Positions 1-9,287 of a DNA stretch of 64,000 nt are shown piece by piece. The notes beneath the pieces are model-generated. The model was not told the origin of the DNA. It did no database searches and saw nothing but the letters and a program-made list of their open reading frames with translations. The stretch's first letter is position 1; every line of letters starts with the position of its first letter. The stretch spans positions 186,001 to 250,000 of the forward strand of contig NZ_CP018620.1 of NCBI RefSeq assembly GCF_001908275.1, read 5' to 3'. The position numbers were made by a program, and so were the translations under genes. The stretch comes from Paenibacillus xylanexedens. Lineage in GTDB: Bacteria > Bacillota > Bacilli > Paenibacillales > Paenibacillaceae.

Positions 1-1971
1 ACGTTTCAGCAGACGATCATCACCTTCTGTGGCGAGTCGGTTCATGTCTCCCATGTAACGGTCCTCAAACCATACATCCCGTCCGCGTTTGGCTTCCAGG
101 TCGATGATTAGCTCTTCCGTCACTTTGCCGTAGTACTCCATCACGTTCTGGCCGATGTATTCATCGGCAGCAGCGATACTTTGGGCAGCTGTCTCTCGCA
201 GTGTGCGTTCCAGCGCTTCAAGTACTGCTGTGACGTGACGACTAAAACGATGAAGTTCTTCCATCTCCGTATCGTAGATACGCAGTAGATGTAATTCATT
301 TTCCAGTCGCAGTAATTCTACCTTTGGTACATACACTCGCTCCAGCATGCAGTCAATCAGATTGCGCACATTCTGTTTATCACGGAACAACGCTCGTTTG
401 AAGGACTGATCTTCCACTCGCTCTTGCTGACGTTGCTCCAGCAGAGCACGTGCCGATTCAAGCTGCATCGATTTATCCCGAATCAATCCGAGCAGCGCTT
501 CACGTACACTACCAGGCTCACTGTCACTCCAAGCCGCCCACTGGAAGTAACCAACCTCTGGATGCTCCGCGCGGGAATGTTCAGCCTGACGGCGCAGGGA
601 ACCGCTAGAGCTGCGCTCGCGCACACGCTCTTCGACAAGACGGACAACGTTATCGCGGAAGTACGCTTCAGCTCCTTGTCCAAACAACGCTCTCTCCGCT
701 TCACGTAGGGAGAGCGGCTTCAGATCGGAGAAACTAACGTTATGCGTCATGATGCCACTCATGCCACTAACCAGATCTTCATCGGGCAGCAGGCCTTCGA
801 CTTTGCGTTCCACCGAGGCCGCGTCCAGTCCAAAGAAAGCGAGCTTGTCCTTAATGCTCCAGTCCGGCTCCTGCCGCATGCGTGCGAGCAGATACCGATA
901 CATGTGATATAACACCGCCAGTGCAATCGGCTTGTTTGGCCGCCTGATCTCGGCAAAACCCGCGCTGGCATAACCATGCTGATCAGAGGTAGTACGAATA
1001 TTGTTTTTAAAAGATGTATTGTTGTACGTGTTCGCTCCCGTGCTTGAAACGCTACCCGAGTGATCCACATCCTGCTTCCTGTTCTTCAGCAGGCAGATGC
1101 GGCAGATGATCTCGGCATTTTCGATCCAGCCACCGGGAACGCCGGTTCCACGCTCATTTTTGTCGGACAACAGATATACCAGATCAAACAACGGCGAAGC
1201 GGGATGTGCAACGGGAATGGAGATCCCATCCTCCGTGACCAGCAGTTTACCGCTGAACGTGTAGTCCAGCGACTGCATATAATCCAGTTCCCGCAGAAAA
1301 GCGAGGCCTGCTGCGCTGGCATATCCGAAGGAATCCACCTGTTCCATCTCGCTGACCAACACATGCAGATCCGTCTGCACCGACTTGAAGGCTTGGGACA
1401 AAATGGTCTCCGTCAGCTTGGTGAGCTCTGGCAACAATACATTCAACGGATCATCCGCTCTGGTTACCACCGTAACGTAAATCCGATCAAATGACGAGTA
1501 TAACCGTCCATATTCGGCAATTCGGTTACTGACCCGACGAAGCGTACGATTCAGGTCAAAGAGCGCCTGATCCGATTCGTGGAAACTGCGGTGTACATCC
1601 TTGCGCCGTGTTTTGGACGGTCGCTCCGTCTGCCCAGCGGACAGAGGCAAGCGGTGACAAGTCACCTGCCCATCATCGGACGAGCCAATATTCCTCTTTT
1701 CACCCGGATGCTCTTTCTGATCTTCTGTACCAATCTGAACGTAGACCACACCGTCTCCGTTATCCCATTTCAGCCGATTGATCTCCTGCACAGCAGACAC
1801 TGCAGGTGCAACCAGATCACCCACGAAAAGGAACAAAGCCGGGTAATGGATACTGCTGCGTCCATCACCCAGGCTGCCTTGACGCTCCTGCTCTATTGCA
1901 TACTGTGCTGCATACTTCTCCAGATCACGCTTCAGGGTATTGTTCGAATTGAACTCCATCCCGGTCACCAT
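1..1971 (-). CDS. Large hypothetical protein, third gene of vWA/tubulin-like operon (C-terminus off window)
   Basis: The minus-strand frame is open from an ATG at 1971 to the left edge, 657 codons without a stop. The product is acidic and mostly helical, with no signal peptide or obvious membrane segment in the visible part. I recognise no catalytic motif. The segment around residues 150-215 alternates short strands and helices, and the later part (about 430-657) is charged and coiled-coil-like. The ATG starts 1 base after the stop of the tubulin-like gene, so the two are probably translationally coupled. By position it may be a partner or adaptor of that GTPase, which is inference. Only the reading frame and the operon position are firm; the function is unknown. 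Confidence 0.8.
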   Translation of the reverse strand, partial: MVTGMEFNSNNTLKRDLEKYAAQYAIEQERQGSLGDGRSSIHYPALFLFVGDLVAPAVSAVQEINRLKWDNGDGVVYVQIGTEDQKEHPGEKRNIGSSDDGQVTCHRLPLSAGQTERPSKTRRKDVHRSFHESDQALFDLNRTLRRVSNRIAEYGRLYSSFDRIYVTVVTRADDPLNVLLPELTKLTETILSQAFKSVQTDLHVLVSEMEQVDSFGYASAAGLAFLRELDYMQSLDYTFSGKLLVTEDGISIPVAHPASPLFDLVYLLSDKNERGTGVPGGWIENAEIICRICLLKNRKQDVDHSGSVSSTGANTYNNTSFKNNIRTTSDQHGYASAGFAEIRRPNKPIALAVLYHMYRYLLARMRQEPDWSIKDKLAFFGLDAASVERKVEGLLPDEDLVSGMSGIMTHNVSFSDLKPLSLREAERALFGQGAEAYFRDNVVRLVEERVRERSSSGSLRRQAEHSRAEHPEVGYFQWAAWSDSEPGSVREALLGLIRDKSMQLESARALLEQRQQERVEDQSFKRALFRDKQNVRNLIDCMLERVYVPKVELLRLENELHLLRIYDTEMEELHRFSRHVTAVLEALERTLRETAAQSIAAADEYIGQNVMEYYGKVTEELIIDLEAKRGRDVWFEDRYMGDMNRLATEGDDRLLKR

Positions 1972-1972
1972 C

Positions 1973-4900
1973 TTATTTCAGCCTTCTGCGAATGTCGTTC
2001 AGCTTGGACGACATCGTTCTGTAGAACTGATAGATGTCTTCTCCGTTAGCCAGTTCTACCCGCTCGTATTCGAGACGATCGCGCGATTCCATGAACAGCG
2101 CAGCCAGATCATCCAGCTTTGTCAGCAGTGGGGTGATATCCTCAGAAGCTGTAAGATCGTTATCGCGGCGGGAGGCTTTGCGCAGCAATGTAATGCGATC
2201 CTTCTCTGCCAGACCGCGGAAGTTGCCAAACACTTCATACTCGGCAAAGTTACGGCTCTTCATCAGGTTAGCGAACGGCTCCCATGCGTCTTCTTCCGGG
2301 TCACGGTCATAGACGTAGAGCGCACCTTTTTTGACGATGGTGTCAGTATATAACGCTTCGATGAAGCGGTCATACCATTGCTCTTCGTCCTGGTACTGGG
2401 CAAGAATGCCTTCGAGTTCCGCAACTTTGGCGGAGATGGCATTCATCTTTGCCAATTCCTCACGTACACGTGCGATCAGCTGCGGAGAGCGTACCAGGTT
2501 TTCTTTGGCCATATCTTCATTAATACTGCCGAAAATATCCTTAACGCCCACACGTGGCAACCCTTCGGATTGCAGACGTTTTAGCTCGATCACCGCCCGC
2601 TTCACTTCGCCGAGGTTCGGCGTGGTAGACGTGAGACGCATATCGTAGGCTCCCAGTTTGGCGGACAAATCAAACGCTTCTGTCGTCACAATCGCATACC
2701 GATTGCTAGTATTCTCATCAATGGATTTGGCTGTCACAATGTTGTATCCAAGCGCCTGCTCAAATTCGTTACGCACACGGGCGTTATACTGCTTCACGCG
2801 GGCGTTCTCATACACATCTCCCCATGATTTCTCTGGAATCGGAGACGGCAGATAGGTCCAGTTATTTTTCTCCGTTTGCACCAAGTGACGACCAATGCCT
2901 TCTTTGTCCAAAATGGTACGTTCATAACTTTCCTCATATACCTTGAGCGGAGTATACACAAAGAGTGGTACCCCGTTGCGGGTATTCAGCCAGAATATCC
3001 GGTTACGCACTTCACTTTCCTTAACGGTAAAATGAGATTTGCCTACCGCATTGTTCTGATAATTGCGAATCCCTTTCAGGATGCCTGGCGCCTGTGCCGG
3101 CACCGATACAAATCCCCATGAAGGGAAATGCAGACTGCCTGTACTGTTGCTCAGATTGAACACCGGAACGGCTTCATCATCCAACTTGCCAGCAATGAAA
3201 CGTTCCACGAATTTCTCGACTGACTCATCCTGACCGTATTTGATCACCAGGAAATCTTCCATGGAACGGGTAATCAGATCACCGAATTTCTCACTCAGGA
3301 AGTCGGAGATGGAGCTGACGATATCAATCTCGTTTTCTTTCACCCATTGGCTGGAGTTTTCCAGCAATTCACGAGAGAAGTCACGGATCAGATCATCTGT
3401 ATCACGCTTATCCAACAGCCCGTCCACCACACTGACGATATCCGGTACACTTACAACGTTCCAGTAATATGTTTTGTTGCCTTTGTGATCGGCTTGTTCT
3501 TCGCCACGTGTCAGCAGGTCACCGTTCTTCGTGAATATCGAGCTAAGGGCATTCAGCGTTTCGGTAAATACGTTATAAATGCGGCTGTTTTCCTGGTTCA
3601 GCAACTCATACAGATCTTCATAGAACTCGATCATCTGATCGTTGCGTTCCACGTCGGCGTGCAGCCAGTACTCATGAATTTTTGCTTCAATATAAGCATT
3701 CTTTTTCTTCTCTTTGGAGACAAAAGCACTCTTCGCATCGCCCAGTTTCTCTTCGGACTGCTCCTGAGCTGCTTCAATATCACGAGGAATGCGGAAGGCA
3801 TTCTCACGCAGCGTTTCGATGTACGACTGAATCATCTTCAGTACACAGAAACCTTTTTCCGTATAAATCAGACGGGAGACATAGAACGGACCTTGTTCGG
3901 GATGCAAAAACATACGCCGGATCTGTTCGGTGAACTGACCCGCAATCTCACCAGGCAGTTGTTTCTTCGCCTTGATATATTCTTCACGAGCACGAGCCAG
4001 GAAGTTCTGCTCCAGCTCGGTATCCATATTCACAACCTGTGATTTCACCACGTTGCCATAGGATAAACGCTCGCTGTTCTGATACCCAGGCAGTGGCTCT
4101 GGTACGCGCGCTTCAAAGGACTTGACCACACTTTCGAGATCAATACCCAGCTTGCGGGCAAACTTCTCGGTATCCTCCTGGTTTGGTGCCTTGGAGAACA
4201 TGGTGTTCATTTTATCGAACATGCGATACGCCAGATAAGTGGTCATCTCTTCAATCGGCAGGACAGCCGAAGATGCACCGATGATGTTGTAATCATAGTT
4301 CGCCGGGTAAACCTTGTTCATCTGTGCAATGTTGGTGCGAATGTTGCTGATATAGTCATGGATCGCAAACTCCTCACCTGACTGCTTCTCCTCACTTGCC
4401 ATGAAGTTGGTAATGTTCTCGGCCGTGACGTTCATGCAGTAATCGTAGGCGTTCTCCAGCAATTTGCCTTCGGTATTCGTAGCAGAGATTAGATGACACA
4501 GGTTAAATGGCGGCAGTGGTGAGTTAACGGTTAAAATATTGCCGTACTTCTGTGTAAATCGCTCACCGCGGCTATCCACGTTCATCCAATAATCCAGCTC
4601 TTTGAGCGCAGCATATCCATTCTTGCGAATGTATTCGCGAGTGTGTTCGCTTAAGCTTTTGTTGGACAGGTTCACGTCTGGCGTGAACAGGTATCCAAGC
4701 GTATTGACGCGGTCAATCCCGGCAGAGCCGTGATCCCGTTCGATAATGCCGCGCACGATATAGGAAATATCGAGGAAACAGCCGCTGCCTGTACCGCCGG
4801 ACAGACCTGTCAGCAGGAACACCATCAGTTTTTTGTTGGTACCTACGGATAAGGTTTTGATCTTTTTATCGATGGCCTGTACGACCTGATTAATCTTGGT

Positions 4901-5362
4901 GAACAGGAGCAGACGTCCAGCCTGACGTACACCTGCGGCGCCGTTCATACCGTCCGTGATGCTCAGTTCAGGAGACAGCCAGTCCGTAATGTACGGCTCC
5001 AGCACGCTGCGGTTCTGTAGAAGTCCGCCAATCTCGGCATTGGACAGCAATACGAATTCATTAATCGGATCAAGTCCGATCCCTTTATACTTTTTGGCAC
5101 GATCCTGTTCGTTTGTCTCAAAAGCCAGAAACTCCACATTGTCCGGCTTGTCCATTTTTTTCTTGGATACTGGGTCTTGTGGCAGCTTGAAACGACGGTT
5201 GATCTGATATTTGAGACGCAGCAGTGCGTCAATTCCCGTTCCTCCCAGACCAATAATCAAAATGGGGTTATCAATTGTATCAACTCTGATCTTCTCACTG
5301 ACAATACCTCCGCCAAGTGATACATCAAGTTGCTGAATATGTTCTCTAACAATCGGTTTCAT
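1973..5362 (-). CDS. Tubulin/FtsZ-like GTPase domain protein, 1129 aa
   Basis: A very large tubulin-superfamily protein. Residues about 33-50 hold a Rossmann-type GLGGTG (38-43), and residues 186-194 hold GLSGGTGSG, the tubulin/FtsZ signature loop that contacts the GTP phosphates. The N-terminal ~350 residues fit the Tubulin_2-like domain. The remaining ~750 are acidic, helix-rich and unlike FtsZ, which is about 380 aa in total. There is no signal peptide or membrane helix, so it is probably cytosolic. The start follows GGAGG by 7 nt. It lies downstream of a membrane vWA protein and is coupled to a large downstream gene. Family knowledge suggests a GTP-dependent filament or scaffold role; membrane remodelling is a hypothesis. 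Confidence 0.85.
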   Translation of the reverse strand: MKPIVREHIQQLDVSLGGGIVSEKIRVDTIDNPILIIGLGGTGIDALLRLKYQINRRFKLPQDPVSKKKMDKPDNVEFLAFETNEQDRAKKYKGIGLDPINEFVLLSNAEIGGLLQNRSVLEPYITDWLSPELSITDGMNGAAGVRQAGRLLLFTKINQVVQAIDKKIKTLSVGTNKKLMVFLLTGLSGGTGSGCFLDISYIVRGIIERDHGSAGIDRVNTLGYLFTPDVNLSNKSLSEHTREYIRKNGYAALKELDYWMNVDSRGERFTQKYGNILTVNSPLPPFNLCHLISATNTEGKLLENAYDYCMNVTAENITNFMASEEKQSGEEFAIHDYISNIRTNIAQMNKVYPANYDYNIIGASSAVLPIEEMTTYLAYRMFDKMNTMFSKAPNQEDTEKFARKLGIDLESVVKSFEARVPEPLPGYQNSERLSYGNVVKSQVVNMDTELEQNFLARAREEYIKAKKQLPGEIAGQFTEQIRRMFLHPEQGPFYVSRLIYTEKGFCVLKMIQSYIETLRENAFRIPRDIEAAQEQSEEKLGDAKSAFVSKEKKKNAYIEAKIHEYWLHADVERNDQMIEFYEDLYELLNQENSRIYNVFTETLNALSSIFTKNGDLLTRGEEQADHKGNKTYYWNVVSVPDIVSVVDGLLDKRDTDDLIRDFSRELLENSSQWVKENEIDIVSSISDFLSEKFGDLITRSMEDFLVIKYGQDESVEKFVERFIAGKLDDEAVPVFNLSNSTGSLHFPSWGFVSVPAQAPGILKGIRNYQNNAVGKSHFTVKESEVRNRIFWLNTRNGVPLFVYTPLKVYEESYERTILDKEGIGRHLVQTEKNNWTYLPSPIPEKSWGDVYENARVKQYNARVRNEFEQALGYNIVTAKSIDENTSNRYAIVTTEAFDLSAKLGAYDMRLTSTTPNLGEVKRAVIELKRLQSEGLPRVGVKDIFGSINEDMAKENLVRSPQLIARVREELAKMNAISAKVAELEGILAQYQDEEQWYDRFIEALYTDTIVKKGALYVYDRDPEEDAWEPFANLMKSRNFAEYEVFGNFRGLAEKDRITLLRKASRRDNDLTASEDITPLLTKLDDLAALFMESRDRLEYERVELANGEDIYQFYRTMSSKLNDIRRRLK

Positions 5363-5412
5363 TCCATGTCCTCCTTAGATTAACGCACGTATGCTTCAAT
5401 CTATATAATTCA

Positions 5413-5624
5413 AACTAAAGAATATTTACACTTGCCACTCCGATGACAGAACAACCTTCCGATCGCTGTTATCCCCAGATTTTTTGATTCTCTTTTTCAA
5501 CGGTGAAAATCTGGGGATAGCGTATGCTTCCGATGCAGCTTTCTTTCAGAAAGCTTTTAGGCGAACGCTTTCGCTTCTCCAGCTTTTTTCTGTCCTCTGC
5601 GTTCTCGTGTAAATGGATTAGTTC
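5413..5624. repeat. Family B hairpin repeat, copy 1
   Basis: An element of about 212 bp that fills the gap between the vWA stop and the tubulin-like start. Outer arms AACTAA / TTAGTT and TTTACAC...GACAGAA / TTCTGTC...GTGTAAA are inverted. An inner pair ATCCCCAGATTTTT / AAAATCTGGGGAT also pairs. The same sequence recurs at 52009-52217 and, shortened, at 55043-55200. The fold would form on either strand. It may act as a processing or attenuation structure within the operon, or it may be an inserted miniature element; the sequence alone does not decide. Confidence 0.8.
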
Positions 5625-5660
5625 AACTTATATAGCTTACATTCATTTAGCTATAATCCT

Positions 5661-7454
5661 TCACACCAAATACTCGATCAAAATCGTTTTGTCCGCCTGT
5701 TGCAGCGGGATGCTCAGTCGGTCACCGTTCTTCAGTTCAACGCCTGAGCTTGCATCGACTGCACGACCGGATTTCTCCAACGTACCGCCTGCGGTGTTAC
5801 GGATTATAATTCGATCCCCATTGCTGGGCGTAAATACATATTTTTCGGTTTCCTTCAGCTCAGGGTCCAGTTGCAACAACTGATGCAGATGAAATCTACC
5901 GCGGAAGGATACCAGCTTTTTATATTGTGGATATGACTTGTCTCCCGTGTTCTCATCACGAATCTCCACAACCATCTGACCTACAAATCCGCGGTTTTTG
6001 CGTTTCAGCCAGCCCATCAGGAACCAGGCACCAACACCGACCACAATCAGAGCTATAACACCCAGAATGACAGGTAACCAAGGAAACGGCTTGTCCTGTT
6101 CACCGCCTGACGTTGTCGGTTGAGTTCCACTTCCGGCTGCTCCGCTCGCGTTGATCGTGATTGGCTCACTTTCACGGTAGAAGCTGTCTTCTTCCGCACG
6201 GATGAGTAATTCATAGTTATGATTGTCTGGTACTTCAAACGTTCCGGCAAAACCAGAACCTGTGTTTTCCAGCGGTTGTTCCTCGCTTTTACCTGTATCT
6301 ACATCTTTCACAACCAGCGTGGCCTTCATATCTGTATACAGATCATTATCCTGAAGCGGCTGACCGCCATTCTCCAGTTTGGCTGCAAGATCAACCTTGT
6401 CCCCTTTGGTATAGGACTTGGTCTTAATTGGGTCCACAACGAGCTGAAGATCATAGTTGAACAACAGGTTGATATCGATGCTGTCTTTCGGAGCCCCTTT
6501 TACCCGAAGTTTCCAGTCTCCTTCTTGGGGTTTCAACAGCTTAACGAGTGAATAACTCTTCGACGTCGAGAGCTTAGCTGCATCCGAGTTCAGATCCACG
6601 GCTTGTCCGGAAGGGTCCGTCAATTGCACTTCCACCAGCTTCGAGGACATGATCGAGATGTTCGCTTCCAGTACACTGTCATTCGGCACGTTCACGGTAA
6701 CTTCCTGATAACTGCCGTTTCCCGTTACAGAGGGCAGCTTCACCACATTCAGTTTGGCATGATCGGCGAAGATCTCACTCAAAATCTGTGGCAGATCATC
6801 CGGTGTATCGGTAATGAATGACTTGCCTCCGGTCTGCTGGGCCAGATCTGCGAGTGCATTCTTGTTCAGCTTGCCATCCGCGTTCAGTCCAATCGTATAC
6901 ACCGGAATGCCCTGATCCTGTGCTTCCTTCACGGCTTTTGCCAGATCAGCGTCGGATTGTGCCTGTGTACGGCCTTTGGTTTTGTTAAAGTCATTGTTAC
7001 CATCCGCCAGCAGCACGATCATCGGCGAGTGGGATGGGTCTGCACCATGATTCAGTATGTTCACGGCTTCGGCGACACCAACAGAGACATCGGTATATGG
7101 CCCCCGGCCGAGCTGATCAATAAAATCTTTCAGGCTGCTCTTGTCCGCATCGGACTGAATCTCCAGCATAGCCTTTTCCCGCTCCACCTGATCGGTATAA
7201 GCGACAATCCCTACCTTGTCCCCCTGGACTGGCAGCATATCAATAAACATTTTCATGGCTTCATTACTGATCTTGTCACGGTCACTTGTATTCATTGAGT
7301 TACTTACATCGGCTACAAGTACCGCATCGATTCCGCTCGTCTGTGCCTGAGCCGCTGCAGCTTGTGGCAGCAACGCTTGAGGTAGCAGTAGCGTTAGAAT
7401 TGCCAGCAGAACCATCGTTCCGCTGAGCCAGCGTATTTTGCGTGTCCGCAGCAT
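5661..7454 (-). CDS. Membrane-anchored von Willebrand factor A domain protein, 597 aa
   Basis: First gene of the tubulin-like operon. I chose the ATG at 7454 because AAGGAG lies about 8 nt upstream; an in-frame ATG 19 codons earlier lacks this. Residues 8-37 form a signal peptide or anchor helix. The vWA domain begins at about residue 41, with an intact metal-binding MIDAS motif DVSNS (49-53) and a later LLADG strand. Beta-rich domains follow, then a second membrane helix at about 460-482 and a basic stop-transfer KRK. The last ~108 residues would be cytosolic and end in a small beta-rich domain that could be FHA-like. It probably binds an extracellular ligand and signals or anchors inward to the tubulin-like protein (inference). 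Confidence 0.85.
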   Translation of the reverse strand: MLRTRKIRWLSGTMVLLAILTLLLPQALLPQAAAAQAQTSGIDAVLVADVSNSMNTSDRDKISNEAMKMFIDMLPVQGDKVGIVAYTDQVEREKAMLEIQSDADKSSLKDFIDQLGRGPYTDVSVGVAEAVNILNHGADPSHSPMIVLLADGNNDFNKTKGRTQAQSDADLAKAVKEAQDQGIPVYTIGLNADGKLNKNALADLAQQTGGKSFITDTPDDLPQILSEIFADHAKLNVVKLPSVTGNGSYQEVTVNVPNDSVLEANISIMSSKLVEVQLTDPSGQAVDLNSDAAKLSTSKSYSLVKLLKPQEGDWKLRVKGAPKDSIDINLLFNYDLQLVVDPIKTKSYTKGDKVDLAAKLENGGQPLQDNDLYTDMKATLVVKDVDTGKSEEQPLENTGSGFAGTFEVPDNHNYELLIRAEEDSFYRESEPITINASGAAGSGTQPTTSGGEQDKPFPWLPVILGVIALIVVGVGAWFLMGWLKRKNRGFVGQMVVEIRDENTGDKSYPQYKKLVSFRGRFHLHQLLQLDPELKETEKYVFTPSNGDRIIIRNTAGGTLEKSGRAVDASSGVELKNGDRLSIPLQQADKTILIEYLV

Positions 7455-7716
7455 TGGGTGTACTCCTTCACGTTTGAGATTAAAATGGGAATAGTTTATT
7501 ATAGGCGTCAAGCCTTAAGGAAATCTTAACAGTCTACTAACAAATTCTGAAAAGCACCCCTATCTTGAGTTACAGTTTTGTAATGACTGACAAAAATCGA
7601 CGATTTCATGCCTTGAACTGGCACAAAAGTACCAACTATGGAAATATGATATAGTTATTGCCAGCAAACTGCAATATAACAACGCTTGTTCACCAAGCCA
7701 TAGAAGGGAACGGATT

Positions 7717-7860
7717 ATGGTTACATACGGATGCCTCGCCATATTGTTTCTTTTTGTCATTATAAAGGGTTTTGCACTCCAGCTTCATCGGAGGAAACCA
7801 ATTTCCCGCGAAGACACGGATCGTACCCTCTACACTATTCTGAATGGTGAGCGTGATTAA
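7717..7860 (+). CDS. Small single-pass membrane protein, 47 aa
   Basis: A short frame starting at ATG 7717, with a purine-rich site (agaaggga) about 7 nt upstream. Residues 4-20 are strongly hydrophobic, followed by a basic HRRK stop-transfer and a charged tail, so a bitopic protein with a cytosolic C-terminus is likely. Its stop is 2 nt before the next gene's ATG, the spacing of a co-translated pair. It diverges from the vWA operon across a 262-bp intergenic region. The family is not recognised; the hydrophobic pattern, ribosome-binding site and coupling support it as real. Confidence 0.6.
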   Translation: MVTYGCLAILFLFVIIKGFALQLHRRKPISREDTDRTLYTILNGERD

Positions 7861-7862
7861 GC

Positions 7863-8795
7863 ATGAGTACTAAACTAGTTGTATCCATAAGACCATTTCA
7901 ACGAACGACATATGCCTATGAAAAGTTGCAAGTCTGCTCACGTTGTGGACAGTATACCTGCCTATGGGAAGATGAGTGCACGGCCTGTGGCCGGGGTACC
8001 CTCAATTCCGTTCAAGCGAAGGCAACTTCCCGTGTGAAACGTCGAATTGCACGCGACCTGTTCATTACGATATTGTTCGGTGCAGCTGCCACCTATTTTG
8101 GTGAAACCATTGATCAGACCATGGCGGCAGCCAGCGTTTCCCTGCTGCTTCTGGCCTTACTGATCTTCATGCAGAAACGTTCGTTCGAGGTAGAGCAGCA
8201 GCGCGAGTTGAAGCGCACGTTGCAACAGGATGAGGAAATCATCCGCCAGGGTATTAACCGCAACTGGGCTCTGGTCGCCGAAGCACGAAAGCAGGATGAA
8301 GCACTTGCCTATGAGATGCTCCGCGAGATCGGCTCACTCGTTTACAATGACCGGATTCGACTGCAACAGCTTGCGCTGTTACAATCCTTTGTCCTGCGCA
8401 GTGATATGGATCTGCAGCTCAAGCCCTTGCTGTTACGCAGCTTTGAACGGCTGCTCGCTGAATATATCGGTGAGATTGCTCGGCTTAAGCCGGATTTGAT
8501 CCGGGAAGATGCGATTCGTTATATCGCGACCTATGAAGTGAACATTTTACAGCTCCACAATGGAATTCAGATACTTACAGCCGTAGCTGCTGCTGCCGTG
8601 CGCAAGAGCAAATATATTGAGTTATTCCCTAGTCTTATTACCCGCTACGCCCGCTTTATGCCCAAGGATCGCTTCATGCGGCTCTATCACACGATTGAAC
8701 GCTATCCAAGCAAGGCACGCGGGGGTCTGGCAGAGTCGGTAGGCCGGGTGTATAACGAGAAATATCGGGATCAATACGCAGATGTTCAGCTGTAG
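7863..8795 (+). CDS. Zinc-ribbon and two-helix membrane protein of unknown function, 310 aa
   Basis: An N-terminal zinc ribbon is formed by two CxxC pairs (CSRC at about 25-28 and CTAC about 15 residues later). Two closely spaced hydrophobic helices follow (about 64-100), then a charged cytosolic helical domain of about 200 residues rich in Leu, Arg and Glu. No enzyme motif is visible. The gene has no strong ribosome-binding site and probably depends on translation of the 47-aa ORF ending 2 nt upstream. Its divergence from the vWA/tubulin-like operon makes a functional link possible but unproven. A hairpin terminator follows at 8937. Confidence 0.75.
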   Translation: MSTKLVVSIRPFQRTTYAYEKLQVCSRCGQYTCLWEDECTACGRGTLNSVQAKATSRVKRRIARDLFITILFGAAATYFGETIDQTMAAASVSLLLLALLIFMQKRSFEVEQQRELKRTLQQDEEIIRQGINRNWALVAEARKQDEALAYEMLREIGSLVYNDRIRLQQLALLQSFVLRSDMDLQLKPLLLRSFERLLAEYIGEIARLKPDLIREDAIRYIATYEVNILQLHNGIQILTAVAAAAVRKSKYIELFPSLITRYARFMPKDRFMRLYHTIERYPSKARGGLAESVGRVYNEKYRDQYADVQL

Positions 8796-8936
8796 GGATA
8801 ATATTTTGAGAAAGAAAAACGTAGTTTAGTGCAAACTCACTCCCTGTATATAGACGAATGCAATTTTGTCCACCCCTGCATGCGCGTCAGCACCACAGAT
8901 CGAAGGTTATGCTTCTAATGATATAAGAATTAATCC

Positions 8937-8974
8937 AAAAACACCCCATCCTTAGGTCTAGGATGAGGTGTTTT
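8937..8974. terminator. Rho-independent terminator after the zinc-ribbon gene
   Basis: The inverted arms AAAACACC-CATCCT and AGGATGAGGTGTTTT enclose a short loop, with A and T runs on the two sides, so it can work in both directions. It closes the plus-strand gene ending at 8795. The rest of 8796-9287 holds the helicase terminator at 9137-9172 and two further hairpins (9180-9204 and 9218-9242); I see no gene there. Confidence 0.75.
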
Positions 8975-9136
8975 GAATTTTATGGCAGTCTGCCAAATGC
9001 TATACGCAGTACACGAAAAAAAAGAAAAACTAGATGGTGAATACCTAAATGGCATCTTCCATGGATCAAGCAGGCGCGCCAACGGACACTCGCAGATGAC
9101 AAAAAGAATAAGCGGAATTGATCATCTGTACTGGTG

Positions 9137-9172
9137 AAAAAAGGGCCGCGACGTGGTTCCGTCGCGACCCTT
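9137..9172 (-). terminator. Terminator of the DEAD-box helicase gene
   Basis: On the minus strand a GC-rich stem (GGGTCGCGACG pairing with CGTCGCGGCCC, one wobble) is followed directly by a run of T. It lies about 115 nt beyond the helicase stop at 9288. Confidence 0.8.
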
Positions 9173-9287
9173 GATCTGAAGGTTCGGTACATCTGTACCC
9201 GAACCCTCTCATATGTGCCATGCCAAACCCTGTGGCATGGCATGTTGCCTGCGCAATTGCGGCTGCATCGCCGCTTGCGCCAAGGCT

